This document shows positions 26,525 to 35,713 of a stretch of DNA of 58,815 nucleotides, in pieces. This stretch comes from Paludibacteraceae bacterium. GTDB lineage: Bacteria > Bacteroidota > Bacteroidia > Bacteroidales > Paludibacteraceae. Numbering within the stretch: position 1 is the stretch's first letter; each line of letters begins with the position of its first letter. The stretch lies in contig JAFPNK010000008.1 in assembly GCA_017401985.1 (NCBI GenBank), forward strand, positions 1-58,815, written 5' to 3'. Both the position numbers and the translations under genes were made by a program. Under the pieces are notes generated by a model. The model worked only from the letters and a program-made list of their open reading frames with translations. It did not search any database and had not been told where the DNA came from.

Positions 26525-26805
26525 CTACCTATCCCATGATGGAGCAATATTATCAACTTCACCGCGCCGGATACACATTGGTTTGGGAGGAGAAAGACTT
26601 GGACGGATGGGACAGGACGCTATTTGACTACCATAAATTTATTCATCAGACGTGGATCAATTATTTTTATGGTTTGTCGGGCACACCAATGTCGTTCCAG
26701 TTTGAACAGACGCCGCCGGATGGGGCTCAATGGGTGAAGTTCTCTTTCGAGCGAGCGGATGAGAAGCCGATAGAGCAACAAGTACACGTGGAAATATTTA
26801 ACTGA
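26521..26805 (+). CDS. C-terminal fragment or small protein after the membrane protein
   Basis: About 94 residues if begun at the GTG at 26521, which overlaps the preceding stop codon as GTGA; an ATG at 26536 is the alternative. It is soluble, aromatic-rich and acidic (YTLVWEEKDLDGWDRTLFDY; FHQTWINYFYG region), the sort of periplasmic tail that follows the last helix in large membrane glycosyltransferases. I read it as the displaced C-terminus of the preceding gene, but the GTGA overlap copies the coupling used elsewhere in this operon, so a true split gene is possible. Confidence 0.5.
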   Translation: MTTYPMMEQYYQLHRAGYTLVWEEKDLDGWDRTLFDYHKFIHQTWINYFYGLSGTPMSFQFEQTPPDGAQWVKFSFERADEKPIEQQVHVEIFN

Positions 26806-26813
26806 CCGAGTGA

Positions 26814-27722
26814 ATGAAACGAGTAAGCGTCATAATGCCCAATTATAATCACGCCCCTTATCTGAAGGAGCGGTTGGATAGTATTCTTGCGCAGGACTAT
26901 CCGGATGTTGAAGTCATTCTGCTGGATGATGCTTCGACAGACGAAAGTGTGGCTATTTTGAAGGACTATGCGCAGAACCCGAAGGTGCAAACGCTCGTTG
27001 TCAACGAGAAAAACTCCGGTAATCCTTTCCTCCAATGGCAACGCGGACTGCAAGAGGCGACGGGAGAGTATGTGTGGATCGCGGAGAGCGATGATGTGGC
27101 GGAGCCGACACTCCTTAGCACGCTTGTGGAAGCGATGGAGCAGAAACATGCGACGCTGGCTTTCTGTCACAGCCAGTGGATTGACAGTGAAGGGAAACCG
27201 ATTGCAAGGACTCAAGATCCCCGATGGAAACGGGACTTTTCGATGGCAGGAGGTACGTTTGTGAGGCGATACTTGCTGGGTTACAGCATCATCTGTAATG
27301 CCTCTGCCGTGGTGTTCAAACGTGAAGCGGCGATGCAGGTGGATATGCAAAAAGTGACGCAATACACCGCCAGCGGAGACCGATTGTTCTGGATACAAAT
27401 GGCATTGCAGGGACGGGTGGCTTATGTGGCACAAGACTTGAATCGATTCCGTCAGCACACGCACAAAGTGTCAGGCGGAGCGGAATATATGGGTTTGAAC
27501 ATTGTGCAGGATCATGCCATCTATCGATTGATAGCACCTATGCTGTCCCTCTCCGGTAGTGAGAGACGATGGATATGCGGTTATCACTGGAAAGCGATGC
27601 ATCGGCCTACCGTGTCGGCAGAAGGACGAATCAGCGCGTTGTTGGCGTGGAGTAACGAACCCGAATTCGGACGCTTGTCCTATTTGTTCTATCTTCTCCA
27701 TCGAGCAAAAGAGAAATGTTGA
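26814..27722 (+). CDS. Glycosyltransferase family 2
   Basis: 302 residues, cytosolic. The GT2 signature is at the N-terminus (KRVSVIMPNYNHAPYLKERL), followed by LLDDASTDESV near residue 40 and the metal-binding WIAESDD near residue 91; GDRLFWIQMAL (about 183-193) sits where the catalytic base loop is expected. The sugar donor and acceptor cannot be told. The 3' end overlaps the polymerase gene by seven bases. Confidence 0.9.
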   Translation: MKRVSVIMPNYNHAPYLKERLDSILAQDYPDVEVILLDDASTDESVAILKDYAQNPKVQTLVVNEKNSGNPFLQWQRGLQEATGEYVWIAESDDVAEPTLLSTLVEAMEQKHATLAFCHSQWIDSEGKPIARTQDPRWKRDFSMAGGTFVRRYLLGYSIICNASAVVFKREAAMQVDMQKVTQYTASGDRLFWIQMALQGRVAYVAQDLNRFRQHTHKVSGGAEYMGLNIVQDHAIYRLIAPMLSLSGSERRWICGYHWKAMHRPTVSAEGRISALLAWSNEPEFGRLSYLFYLLHRAKEKC

Positions 27723-29113
27723 CGTATATTCTCAATATTGTGTTTGCCATTGTGGCCACCGTGCTTTATATCCAGGCACCGTGGGACTACAGCTACGACT
27801 ACTGCGTACTGCTGATGTCGCTGTTCATTGCGCAGAATGTGCTCTATTTTGCCACGAACAAACGGCAACACTGGTTGGGGTTTGAGTTCTTCTTTGCGCT
27901 CTCGTTCTTCCTTGTCAATTTCGTTTATCCGGTTTTCTATGCCCCTACGGAGCGTATTTACTGGTCGTTCTTCAGCTTCACGTTCACTGATGAGTATGTG
28001 ACGCGGGCTACCGCGTTGGCTTATTTCGGTTACGCGTGGTATCTATTAGGCGCAACGCGTCTGTTGCGATTGCAGCGGGAGGAACCGATCGCTCCGTCGT
28101 TCACAATCACGATGCGGCAGTATATCTGGTTCTTCGGCATCACGATAGCGGCCTGGGTGCTGTTTGTTATGACCGGTGGATGGACGGCGCTGCAGAGCGT
28201 TTATGCGGACGGTGCGAACCTGCGGGATGTGGGAATATACAGTTATTTTAGCAATATCTTCACCATCGGATGCTACCTGATGGCGATCTTCATCTTCCGT
28301 CTTCCCAAGCAGAAATGGTGGTTCTACCTGCTGGTGATTCTCACATTCATGTTAGTCCTGCTCTCTACCGGTAGCCGTCAGATGGCGATTGGTTTGGCGC
28401 TCGTTCTTATTGTGGGTTTCAGCCTGTATGTGTATCGTCTTAAGTGGTGGCAAGTGGCTACGGTGGTGGCCGGCGGTTCCGTTGTGCTGTTCCTCGTCAT
28501 GACGCTGCGCACGGAAGGATTGGATGTAGGGGCGTGGCAGCAGAAACTGGCGCATACGAAACTGGAGGAGTTTTGGGATATATACGAAGACCTGATCGTG
28601 AATGATGTCAACCTGTTCGCGCTCTTCGATTTCGCGCAGGAGAACAACCTGACCTGGTTCACCGGTATGTCGCTTGACCTCAGTTCGCCTATTCCCGGTC
28701 TCGCCGGATACATCATTGCCAACTCCGACCTGCCGCCTCAGATGTTGCACGGAGGTGATCTGCCGTCGTTCTTGCTCCTCGGTCCTAATGCAACTTGGGG
28801 TACGGGTACTAATATGATCGGTGAAGCGTACCGCTCTTTCGGCGCTGTGGGTACGGCTATTGCGATGTTCCTGATCGGAGTATGGGTGAAAGAGAGTTAT
28901 TACCGCGCTGCTACCAGTCCGTACTGGTATCTGATGTATTTCCTGCTGGTGGGGCACGCGCTGATTTATCCTCGCGCTCCGCTGCTGTTCGATCCTCGTT
29001 TGGTGACCTGGAGCCTGCTCTTGCTGCTGATAGTGCTAACTATCACAACGCATCAGACACAGATTGTGCAGTGGTTGAACCGGTTGGGTAAAAAGAAGGA
29101 GGGGCAGTCATGA
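27716..29113 (+). CDS. O-antigen/oligosaccharide repeat-unit polymerase, Wzy-like
   Basis: 465 residues with about twelve membrane segments and a large periplasmic loop (about 275-365) between the later helices, the usual Wzy topology. STGSRQMAIGLALV near residue 220 resembles the conserved Arg-containing loop of polymerases. The C-terminal loop has MLHGGDLPSFLLLGPN and GTNMIGEAYRSFGAVG, the latter like the GEAYLNFG-type motif of the EpsG/Wzy group. It would join lipid-linked repeat units in the inner membrane. No Wzx flippase is present in the window, so transport must be encoded elsewhere. It overlaps its neighbours at both ends. Confidence 0.8.
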   Translation: MLTYILNIVFAIVATVLYIQAPWDYSYDYCVLLMSLFIAQNVLYFATNKRQHWLGFEFFFALSFFLVNFVYPVFYAPTERIYWSFFSFTFTDEYVTRATALAYFGYAWYLLGATRLLRLQREEPIAPSFTITMRQYIWFFGITIAAWVLFVMTGGWTALQSVYADGANLRDVGIYSYFSNIFTIGCYLMAIFIFRLPKQKWWFYLLVILTFMLVLLSTGSRQMAIGLALVLIVGFSLYVYRLKWWQVATVVAGGSVVLFLVMTLRTEGLDVGAWQQKLAHTKLEEFWDIYEDLIVNDVNLFALFDFAQENNLTWFTGMSLDLSSPIPGLAGYIIANSDLPPQMLHGGDLPSFLLLGPNATWGTGTNMIGEAYRSFGAVGTAIAMFLIGVWVKESYYRAATSPYWYLMYFLLVGHALIYPRAPLLFDPRLVTWSLLLLLIVLTITTHQTQIVQWLNRLGKKKEGQS

Positions 29114-30258
29114 ACATTCTCTATTGCATACCTCATCTGTATAACGCCGGCGGAATGGAGCGCGTGCTGACGCAGAAAGTGAACCGATTGGCTGCGACCA
29201 CCGAGCATCGGTATACGATTCTCACTACGGAGCGTACGCCTGAGGGACAACGCGAGGTGTTCTTTCCGCTGGATGAGCGCGTGCAGGTGGTGGCGCTGAA
29301 TATTGATTTTGACGCCGATTATACCAAACCGCTGTTGACCAAATGGGTGGGGCATATGCGTCGCATGCGTATATACAAGCGTGCGCTGGATGAATTTATA
29401 CACGCGCAACATATAGACCTTTGTATCTCCCTGGGAGGTAAAGAGATTGCGTTTTTGCATACCTTGCCTTGTCGCACGATGGCTGAGATACATTTTGCAA
29501 TGAACCAGCGGGCGCAGTTATTAGCCGCCAACCATCAGGGTCTTTTCTGGTCGATGCTGGGACGTATTCGTACGCGTCAACTCGTTCGTGCTGTCCAACC
29601 GCTTGAGCAACTCGTGGTACTGACCGAAGCGGATAAAGCAGACTGGCTTAAGGCCGGCTGCACCCACGTGACTGTTATACCGAATCCCTGTAGCCTGGAT
29701 GGCCAAAAAATACCGATGAAACCGAGACAAAAGACGGTACTGGCGGTAGGACGATTGCACGAGCAGAAAGGATTCGACCTTTTGCTGCGCGCGTGGGGAC
29801 CGATAGCGGAACGTCATCCCGATTGGACACTGCGCATTGTGGGGGAGGGTCCCAAACGGGCGGCGCTGGAGCAACAGATACGCGGGCAAGGTTTGCAGCA
29901 GGTAGTACTGGCAGGAAGGGTGAGTGATGTAGCTGCAGAATATATGTCGGCTTCGCTTTTCGTCCTCTCCTCCCGTTATGAGGGTTTTGGAATGGTGCTC
30001 TCCGAAGCGATGTGGAGTGGGTTGCCTTGTGTGGCTTTTGACTGCCCGCAAGGACCGGCGGAACTGTTGGCTGACGAACGCGGATGGCTCGTTCCGAACG
30101 GAGATATAGATGCCCTCACGGCGCAAATCGAGTATGTTATTACGCATCCGGATGAAGCAAGCGAGCGCGCGAAGAAGGCACAGGCCTTTGCGCAAGCGAC
30201 CTATAGTGAATCAGTTATCATGCCTAAATGGATAGAACTAATTGAAAGTCGTTTTTGA
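29110..30258 (+). CDS. Glycosyltransferase family 4
   Basis: 382 residues with the two-domain GT-B layout. The N-terminal domain starts MNILYCIPHLYNAGGMERVL, with the Gly-rich acceptor loop. The C-terminal domain has TVLAVGRLHEQKGFDLLLRA (about 206-225) and the donor-binding SRYEGFGMVLSEAMWSGLPC (about 288-307), including the EX7E-type pair of glutamates. It starts by ATGA overlap with the polymerase gene. Substrates are unknown. Confidence 0.92.
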   Translation: MNILYCIPHLYNAGGMERVLTQKVNRLAATTEHRYTILTTERTPEGQREVFFPLDERVQVVALNIDFDADYTKPLLTKWVGHMRRMRIYKRALDEFIHAQHIDLCISLGGKEIAFLHTLPCRTMAEIHFAMNQRAQLLAANHQGLFWSMLGRIRTRQLVRAVQPLEQLVVLTEADKADWLKAGCTHVTVIPNPCSLDGQKIPMKPRQKTVLAVGRLHEQKGFDLLLRAWGPIAERHPDWTLRIVGEGPKRAALEQQIRGQGLQQVVLAGRVSDVAAEYMSASLFVLSSRYEGFGMVLSEAMWSGLPCVAFDCPQGPAELLADERGWLVPNGDIDALTAQIEYVITHPDEASERAKKAQAFAQATYSESVIMPKWIELIESRF

Positions 30259-31183
30259 TAATATTATCTACACGCTCCAGCGGAATGGCGGTATCTCTGT
30301 CGTATGGAACGAACTGCTGAAGCGCGCGCGGCAGGACAGAGACCTGCAGTGCACGGAGTTATGCTATCCGGATGCAATGACACCTCGGTTCATGGAGCGC
30401 TATCGTATTCCGGATTATAAGGCGGACACGCCCGCTATCTTCCATTCGTCGTATTTCCGGGTGCTCCCGCAGGAGGGGGTGTATAATGTGACGACGGTGC
30501 ACGACCTGACGTATCATTATTATCGTCGCGGGTTGGCGAAGGCGGTACATCTGTGGGAAGAGAATCGTGCACTGCGGCATAGCGAGGCTGTCATTTGTAT
30601 TAGCGAGAACACCAAACGCGATTTGATGCATTTCTACCCGTGGTATCCGGAAGAACAGATACACATAGTGTATAACGGTGTAGGGGAGGAGTTTTGTCCG
30701 ATGAAATCGGTGGAAAAGAAAGGTTTTCTGCTCTATGTGGGTAATACGCAAGTGGATTACAAGCGCTACGATGTGGCACAAGAGGTGGCGCGGTTAACGG
30801 GCGTGGAGTTGGTGACGGCATCCCATGTGTCTCGCGAGGAACTTAATCGGTTGTATAACGAAGCCTTGTGTCTGTTGTATCCGTCTGACTACGAGGGATT
30901 CGGTCTGCCGATACTGGAGGCGCAGAAAGCCGGTTGTCCTGTGATAGCACAGAAATTCTCGTCTATTCCGGAAGTGATCGGTAACAATGGGTTGACGGTA
31001 GCGCACGACTCACCCAAACGGATGGCGGAAGCAATGGCGGATATAGTGCGTCAATTACAATCCGGGCCGACGCAGCCTATTGTCCAAGCAGGAATAGAGA
31101 ACGCCAAACGTTTCTCATGGGATCGAACATACGAACAAGTAAAAGCAGTATATGAAAATATCTATCGTAACCATCACGTATAA
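30242..31183 (+). CDS. Glycosyltransferase family 4, TTG start
   Basis: 313 residues. The best start is a TTG at 30242, 17 bases inside the previous gene, because the reading from there (KVVFDNIIYTLQRNGGISVV) gives the normal GT4 N-terminus while the first ATG would remove it. The C-terminal domain shows FLLYVGNTQVDYKRYDVA and YEGFGLPILEAQKAGCPVIA with the EX7E-type motif. Its 3' end overlaps the next gene by 32 bases, the deepest overlap in this operon. Confidence 0.88.
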   Translation: MKVVFDNIIYTLQRNGGISVVWNELLKRARQDRDLQCTELCYPDAMTPRFMERYRIPDYKADTPAIFHSSYFRVLPQEGVYNVTTVHDLTYHYYRRGLAKAVHLWEENRALRHSEAVICISENTKRDLMHFYPWYPEEQIHIVYNGVGEEFCPMKSVEKKGFLLYVGNTQVDYKRYDVAQEVARLTGVELVTASHVSREELNRLYNEALCLLYPSDYEGFGLPILEAQKAGCPVIAQKFSSIPEVIGNNGLTVAHDSPKRMAEAMADIVRQLQSGPTQPIVQAGIENAKRFSWDRTYEQVKAVYENIYRNHHV

Positions 31184-31892
31184 CAGTGCGAAGACGCTCC
31201 AACGGGCATTGGCAAGCGTACAGGGACAGACCTATACGGACATCGAGCACGTCATCGTAGATGGCGCCTCAACCGATGGTACACGTGACCTGATTGTTAC
31301 CTATGCCGCCAAGCATCCGAATGTGCGCTGGGTATCGGAAAAGGATAACGGCATCTACGATGCGTTGAACAAAGGTATCCGAATGGCAACGGGTGATGTG
31401 GTAGGCTTCCTGCACTCCGATGATGTGCTGTTTGCGCCCGATTCCATCGAACATATTGCGGCTGCTTTTGAGTCCGCAGGAGTGGATGTGGTGTATGGCG
31501 ATTTGCAGTACTGCCAGAACAACAGAGTGGTGCGACATTGGGAGAGTAACGCGTTTAATCCCTGTAGCCTCAAGTACGGTTGGATGCCGCCGCACCCGAC
31601 GGTCTATGTGCGCAAAGAAGTATATGAGCAGGTGGGGCTATACGATGACTGGTTTCGTATATCTGCCGACTATGATATGATGCTGCGTATCTTCAAAGCC
31701 GGTTATACATCCCGTTATATACCCGAAGTACTGGTGTCAATGGAAATAGGCGGTGCCAGCAATAAGAACACCAAGGCCCGCTTGACTAAAACGCAAGAGG
31801 ATTATCTGGTGCTCAAGAAAAACCATGTAGGAACCGGCTGGTTCACTGTGGCGTTCAAGCAACTTCGTAAGATTCGTCAGTTTCTGAGGTAA
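31152..31892 (+). CDS. Glycosyltransferase family 2, WcaA-like
   Basis: 246 residues of GT2 type: MKISIVTITYNSAKTLQRAL, IVDGASTDGTRDLI (about 36-49), the metal site FLHSDDV (about 87-93) and ISADYDMMLRIFKAG (about 172-186). It belongs to the small enzymes of the WcaA/colanic-acid kind that transfer one sugar to a lipid-linked chain. The long overlap with the preceding gene indicates translational coupling. A degenerate set of heptamers (GGTTAAA, GGTTATA, GGTGAAT) fills the 20 bases after its stop codon. Confidence 0.9.
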   Translation: MKISIVTITYNSAKTLQRALASVQGQTYTDIEHVIVDGASTDGTRDLIVTYAAKHPNVRWVSEKDNGIYDALNKGIRMATGDVVGFLHSDDVLFAPDSIEHIAAAFESAGVDVVYGDLQYCQNNRVVRHWESNAFNPCSLKYGWMPPHPTVYVRKEVYEQVGLYDDWFRISADYDMMLRIFKAGYTSRYIPEVLVSMEIGGASNKNTKARLTKTQEDYLVLKKNHVGTGWFTVAFKQLRKIRQFLR

Positions 31893-31912
31893 TGGTTAAA
31901 GGTTATAGGTGA

Positions 31913-32710
31913 ATGTTAAATATTTCTATCGTTTTATATCATCCGAATTGGGAACAAGAGGTGCTACCGCTTGTCGAGGAGTTGCTGCGCGTTAAGAACC
32001 TTCGCAAGATCTATCTGCTCGATAACAGCGAGACAAGAGAATTGCATCCTAAATTAGAGATCAAGCACCCCAAACTGCGCTACATGCATATGCCGGCTAA
32101 TCTGGGTTACGGCAAGGCGCATAATGTTGCGCTGCGCGAGAGTGCGTACCATCAGACGGAGTTTCATCTGGTGATGAATAGCGATATCCGCGTAGCGGCG
32201 GAAGATATAGATGCGATGCACGACTGGATGCTGCTGCATCCGGAGGTAGGCCAACTGATGCCGCGCGTGGTCAATCCGGACGGTACGCAGCAGTATCTGG
32301 CTAAGCGATTGCCAACACCCTTGGATGTGTTTGGACGTCGTTTCTTACCTGCTAAGTGGATGGCACGACGTAATAAGCGGTATGAACTGCGAGATCTTGA
32401 TTTGAATCGTCCCATCAATGCACCTTACTTGAGCGGTTGCTTTATGCTCCTGCGTACAAAAAGTGCGGTGGAATCGGGACTTTTCGATGAGCGGTACTTC
32501 ATGTATCCTGAGGATATATACCTTACCCGCACGATTCATCGCAATTGGCTCACGCTCTATTATCCCGAGTGGACTATCGTTCACGCGCATACACAGGCTT
32601 CCTATAAAGACAAACACATGCTTCGGATTCATATCCAAAACATGTGTCGGTATTTCAATAAATGGGGTTGGCTCTTCGATAAAGAGCGTCACACATTCAA
32701 TAATCTATAA
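31913..32710 (+). CDS. Glycosyltransferase family 2, rhamnosyltransferase-like
   Basis: 265 residues. MLNISIVLYHPNWEQEVLPL and LLDNSE near residue 40 resemble the rhamnosyltransferase-type GT2 enzymes, and the metal motif is MNSDIRV (about 82-88). NAPYLSGCFMLLRTKSAVES (about 164-183) and MYPEDIYLTRTI are typical of the group. It is the last gene of the operon. Its final 22 bases overlap, tail to tail, the end of the antiporter gene on the other strand, and no terminator fits between them. Confidence 0.88.
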   Translation: MLNISIVLYHPNWEQEVLPLVEELLRVKNLRKIYLLDNSETRELHPKLEIKHPKLRYMHMPANLGYGKAHNVALRESAYHQTEFHLVMNSDIRVAAEDIDAMHDWMLLHPEVGQLMPRVVNPDGTQQYLAKRLPTPLDVFGRRFLPAKWMARRNKRYELRDLDLNRPINAPYLSGCFMLLRTKSAVESGLFDERYFMYPEDIYLTRTIHRNWLTLYYPEWTIVHAHTQASYKDKHMLRIHIQNMCRYFNKWGWLFDKERHTFNNL

Positions 32711-33684
32711 GTCAGATAGCCGGCGTAAACGAGCAGCAGCAATGCGCCTGCCCAGCGTCCGATCTTCCGTTCTTTATTGGTCTTAACGGCTAACCAGACG
32801 ATGATGCTGCCGGAGGTGGCCATCAGCGCGTCTAATTCAATGCCTGAGTACGCAGGCAACGGACGTACCGTGGCACTGCACGCCAGTACAAAGAAGACGT
32901 TGAAGATATTACTACCTACCACATTGCCCAACGCAATGTCGCTGTTCTTTTTCGTTGCCGCAATGACGGATGTGGCCAATTCGGGTAATGATGTACCCAA
33001 TGCTACGATTGTCAGACCGATGATGGCCTCACTCACTCCTAAACGAGTGGCTATATCCACGGCACTCTTTACGATCAGTTCACCACCTACTACCAGTCCG
33101 ACAAAACCGCCTAACATCAGTGCGATAGCGCGGCGAACCGGAATAACCTTTACTTCTTCCATCTCGGCGTCTTCCGGATGGTCTTTGGCGTGACGGAACG
33201 TGTTGTACAGAAAATAGCAGAACATGAGCAGCAGTACGATGCCACCTACGCGCCCGACCCCTCTCTCTGTTTCTCCAAACGGCAATTGAATAGCCACAAA
33301 ACTAAGCACTAACACCCCTGCGATGATGGACATCGGGATGTCGAAATCGCGGCTGCGTTTCTGGGATAGAATAGGATACACCAGTGCCGTGAGACCTAAG
33401 ATCACAAAGGTATTGATGATGTTCGAACCCAATATATTAGTGAGCGCCAAATCAGTTGTGCCTTCCGCTACAGAGACCATGTTCACCACGAACTCCGGCA
33501 TAGAGGTTCCGAATGCCACTACGGTCAGACCAATCACCAGGTCGCTGATGCCGAAACGCTTGGCGATAGCGGATGCACCGTCCACCAACCAATCCGCACC
33601 TTTGACCAGCGCCACAAATCCCAGCACGATGAAGATGGCTCCTACCCACCAGCCGGTACTTAACCACGAATCAATAAACTCCAT
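32689..33684 (-). CDS. Calcium/sodium antiporter, YrbG-like
   Basis: 331 residues with about ten membrane segments in two inverted halves, each with the ion-binding alpha repeat of the CaCA superfamily: VVAFGTSMPEFVVNM (about 56-70) and VALGTSLPELATSV (about 222-235). The polar loop between the halves carries KDHPEDAEMEEVK. It exchanges Ca2+ for Na+ or H+ across the inner membrane. It is the last gene of the DUF389-to-antiporter operon and starts four bases after ychF. Confidence 0.93.
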   Translation of the reverse strand: MEFIDSWLSTGWWVGAIFIVLGFVALVKGADWLVDGASAIAKRFGISDLVIGLTVVAFGTSMPEFVVNMVSVAEGTTDLALTNILGSNIINTFVILGLTALVYPILSQKRSRDFDIPMSIIAGVLVLSFVAIQLPFGETERGVGRVGGIVLLLMFCYFLYNTFRHAKDHPEDAEMEEVKVIPVRRAIALMLGGFVGLVVGGELIVKSAVDIATRLGVSEAIIGLTIVALGTSLPELATSVIAATKKNSDIALGNVVGSNIFNVFFVLACSATVRPLPAYSGIELDALMATSGSIIVWLAVKTNKERKIGRWAGALLLLVYAGYLTYRLLNV

Positions 33685-33687
33685 ACC

Positions 33688-34794
33688 TTACACGTTAAAT
33701 AAGAAGTGCATGATGTCTCCGTCCTGCACGATATAGTCTTTTCCTTCGGTAGCTAATTTACCCGCTGCGCGGCAAGCTGCTTCGCCGCCAAGCTCGATGA
33801 AATCGGCATATTTGATTACTTCTGCGCGAATGAATCCCCGCTCAAAATCCGTATGAATAACTCCGGCGCATTGGGGCGCTTTGGCTCCTGCTTTGAAGGT
33901 CCAAGCGCGTACCTCATCGCTACCGGCGGTAAGGAACGTACGGAGGTTGAGTAACGCATAAGCGGCTTTGATGAGGCGGTTGACACCTGACTCCTGCAAC
34001 CCGATTTCTTCGAGGAACATCTGACGCTCCTCATAGGTCTCCAGTTCCGCTATCTCGCTCTCGATCTTAGCGGCCAGTACGAGTACCTGTGCGTCTTCGT
34101 CTTTGACTGCCTCTTTGACCTGTTCAACGTACGCATTTCCAGTCACAGCGGCTGCTTCGTCCACGTTGCACACGTACATCACGGGCTTATTGGTCAGCAG
34201 GAACAGATCCTTTGCTGCTGCTTCCTGATCTTTGTTGTCTAACTCCACCGTGCGGGCATTCTTGCCTTGCGACAGTGCCTCGCGGTATTTGACGAGCACC
34301 TCCAGTTGCAGTTTGGCATTCTTGTCACCGCCTGCTTTCGCTGCTTTCTCGCATTTCTGAATACGGCTCTCTACCGTCTCGAGGTCCTTCAGTTGCAATT
34401 CCGCATCGATGATCTCCTTGTCGCGAACAGGATTGACGCTACCGTCCACATGCACCACGTTCTCGTCGTCGAAGCAACGAAGCACATGAATGATAGCATC
34501 CGTCTCGCGGATGTTAGCGAGGAACTTGTTTCCAAGTCCTTCGCCCTTGCTGGCACCTTTGACCAATCCTGCAATATCGACGATTTCAACGGTAGTAGGA
34601 ATCACTCCACGCTCCGGTTTACATAACTCGCCTAACTTAATCAATCGCTCATCCGGTACGGTAATAACGCCCACATTCGGTTCGATGGTGCAGAAGGGAA
34701 AGTTCGCGCTCTGCGCCTTGGCGTTACTCAAACAGTTGAAAAGGGTACTCTTGCCCACATTAGGCAACCCTACTATTCCACATTGTAATGACAT
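33688..34794 (-). CDS. ychF: Ribosome-binding ATPase YchF
   Basis: 368 residues, the normal length for this Obg-related P-loop ATPase (about 363). It shows the P-loop GLPNVGKST at residues 8-16, the switch region PNVGVITVPDERL, the DIAGLVKGASKGEGLGNKFL stretch and the C-terminal TGS-like domain (GGEAACRAAGKLATEGKDYI). YchF binds ribosomes and hydrolyses ATP rather than GTP. It sits nine bases after the CDF gene, with a transport-type operon around it. Confidence 0.97.
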   Translation of the reverse strand: MSLQCGIVGLPNVGKSTLFNCLSNAKAQSANFPFCTIEPNVGVITVPDERLIKLGELCKPERGVIPTTVEIVDIAGLVKGASKGEGLGNKFLANIRETDAIIHVLRCFDDENVVHVDGSVNPVRDKEIIDAELQLKDLETVESRIQKCEKAAKAGGDKNAKLQLEVLVKYREALSQGKNARTVELDNKDQEAAAKDLFLLTNKPVMYVCNVDEAAAVTGNAYVEQVKEAVKDEDAQVLVLAAKIESEIAELETYEERQMFLEEIGLQESGVNRLIKAAYALLNLRTFLTAGSDEVRAWTFKAGAKAPQCAGVIHTDFERGFIRAEVIKYADFIELGGEAACRAAGKLATEGKDYIVQDGDIMHFLFNV

Positions 34795-34803
34795 ATATAT
34801 GAT

Positions 34804-35712
34804 TTATGATTTTGATTTACTTTCTTTTGTCTTGACCGGCTCCATGTGCACATTGACGTGCGTGTCTGGTCCGTACTGCTGCTTAAGCAGTCGTTCAATC
34901 TCGGAGGCACTGTCATGCGCCACTTTGAGCGGTTGGTTGCCGTCCATACGCACGTGAATCTCGATGGCATAATTATTCCCGATGCGTCGCGTGCATAACT
35001 TGTGGGGTTCCACAACACCATCCACCGATTGCACGATGGTCATTATCTCATTCTCCACCTCTTCGGGTAGCGATTGCTCCATCAGATCGCCAAAACCGTT
35101 CTTAATCAGATCCACGGCTACCTTCACGATGATCGCTGCTACCGCGATGGAAGCGATAGGGTCGAGTACCGCCCATTTGTCTCCACCAATCAGCGCGCCC
35201 CCGATACCGAGCGCTGCGCCGATGGACGATAGCGCGTCCGAGCGGTGGTGCCACGCGTTCGCTTTGAGCGCTTGTGAGTCCAGTTGACGGCTCTTGCGAA
35301 TGGTGATCTGGTAGATCAACTCCTTCATCGCAATGGATACCAGAGCAGCCCACAACGCCAGTTGACCCGGCATAACGAGTTGGCCGCCTTGTGCCCAGAT
35401 GGTGATTTTCTCTGCACCGTCAATAAAAATGCCTACGGCTACAGCGAACAGTGCCACGCCGATGAGGGTGGTGGCGAGGGTCTCGAACTTGCCGTGGCCG
35501 TAGTGATGTTTCTTATCCTTGGGTTTACTGCTGATCTTAACGAAAGCCAGCACAATAATGTCCGTGGCAAAATCCGACAGCGAATGAATAGCATCCGCCA
35601 TCATTGCCGCACTGTGACCGAAGATACCTGCGACGAATTTGAAAACCATCAGCAGTACATTGATCACGCCACCCCATAGGGTGACCCGCACTATTTCTTT
35701 CTCTCGTGTCAT
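34804..35712 (-). CDS. Cation diffusion facilitator (CDF) transporter
   Basis: 302 residues from the ATG at 35712, one base after the stop of the upstream gene; an in-frame TTG at 35724 is less likely. Six membrane segments and the CDF metal-site residues are visible: MADAIHSLSDFATD (His and Asp of the intramembrane site) in helix 2, the HHYGHGKFE loop, and a second HRSDALSSIGAALG segment. The C-terminal cytoplasmic domain (VQSVDGVVEPHKLCTRRIGN onward) is the usual ferredoxin-like dimer part. It exports divalent metal such as Zn2+ or Fe2+ in exchange for protons; the metal cannot be told. It is the middle gene of the operon. Confidence 0.93.
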   Translation of the reverse strand: MTREKEIVRVTLWGGVINVLLMVFKFVAGIFGHSAAMMADAIHSLSDFATDIIVLAFVKISSKPKDKKHHYGHGKFETLATTLIGVALFAVAVGIFIDGAEKITIWAQGGQLVMPGQLALWAALVSIAMKELIYQITIRKSRQLDSQALKANAWHHRSDALSSIGAALGIGGALIGGDKWAVLDPIASIAVAAIIVKVAVDLIKNGFGDLMEQSLPEEVENEIMTIVQSVDGVVEPHKLCTRRIGNNYAIEIHVRMDGNQPLKVAHDSASEIERLLKQQYGPDTHVNVHMEPVKTKESKSKS

Positions 35713-35713
35713 C

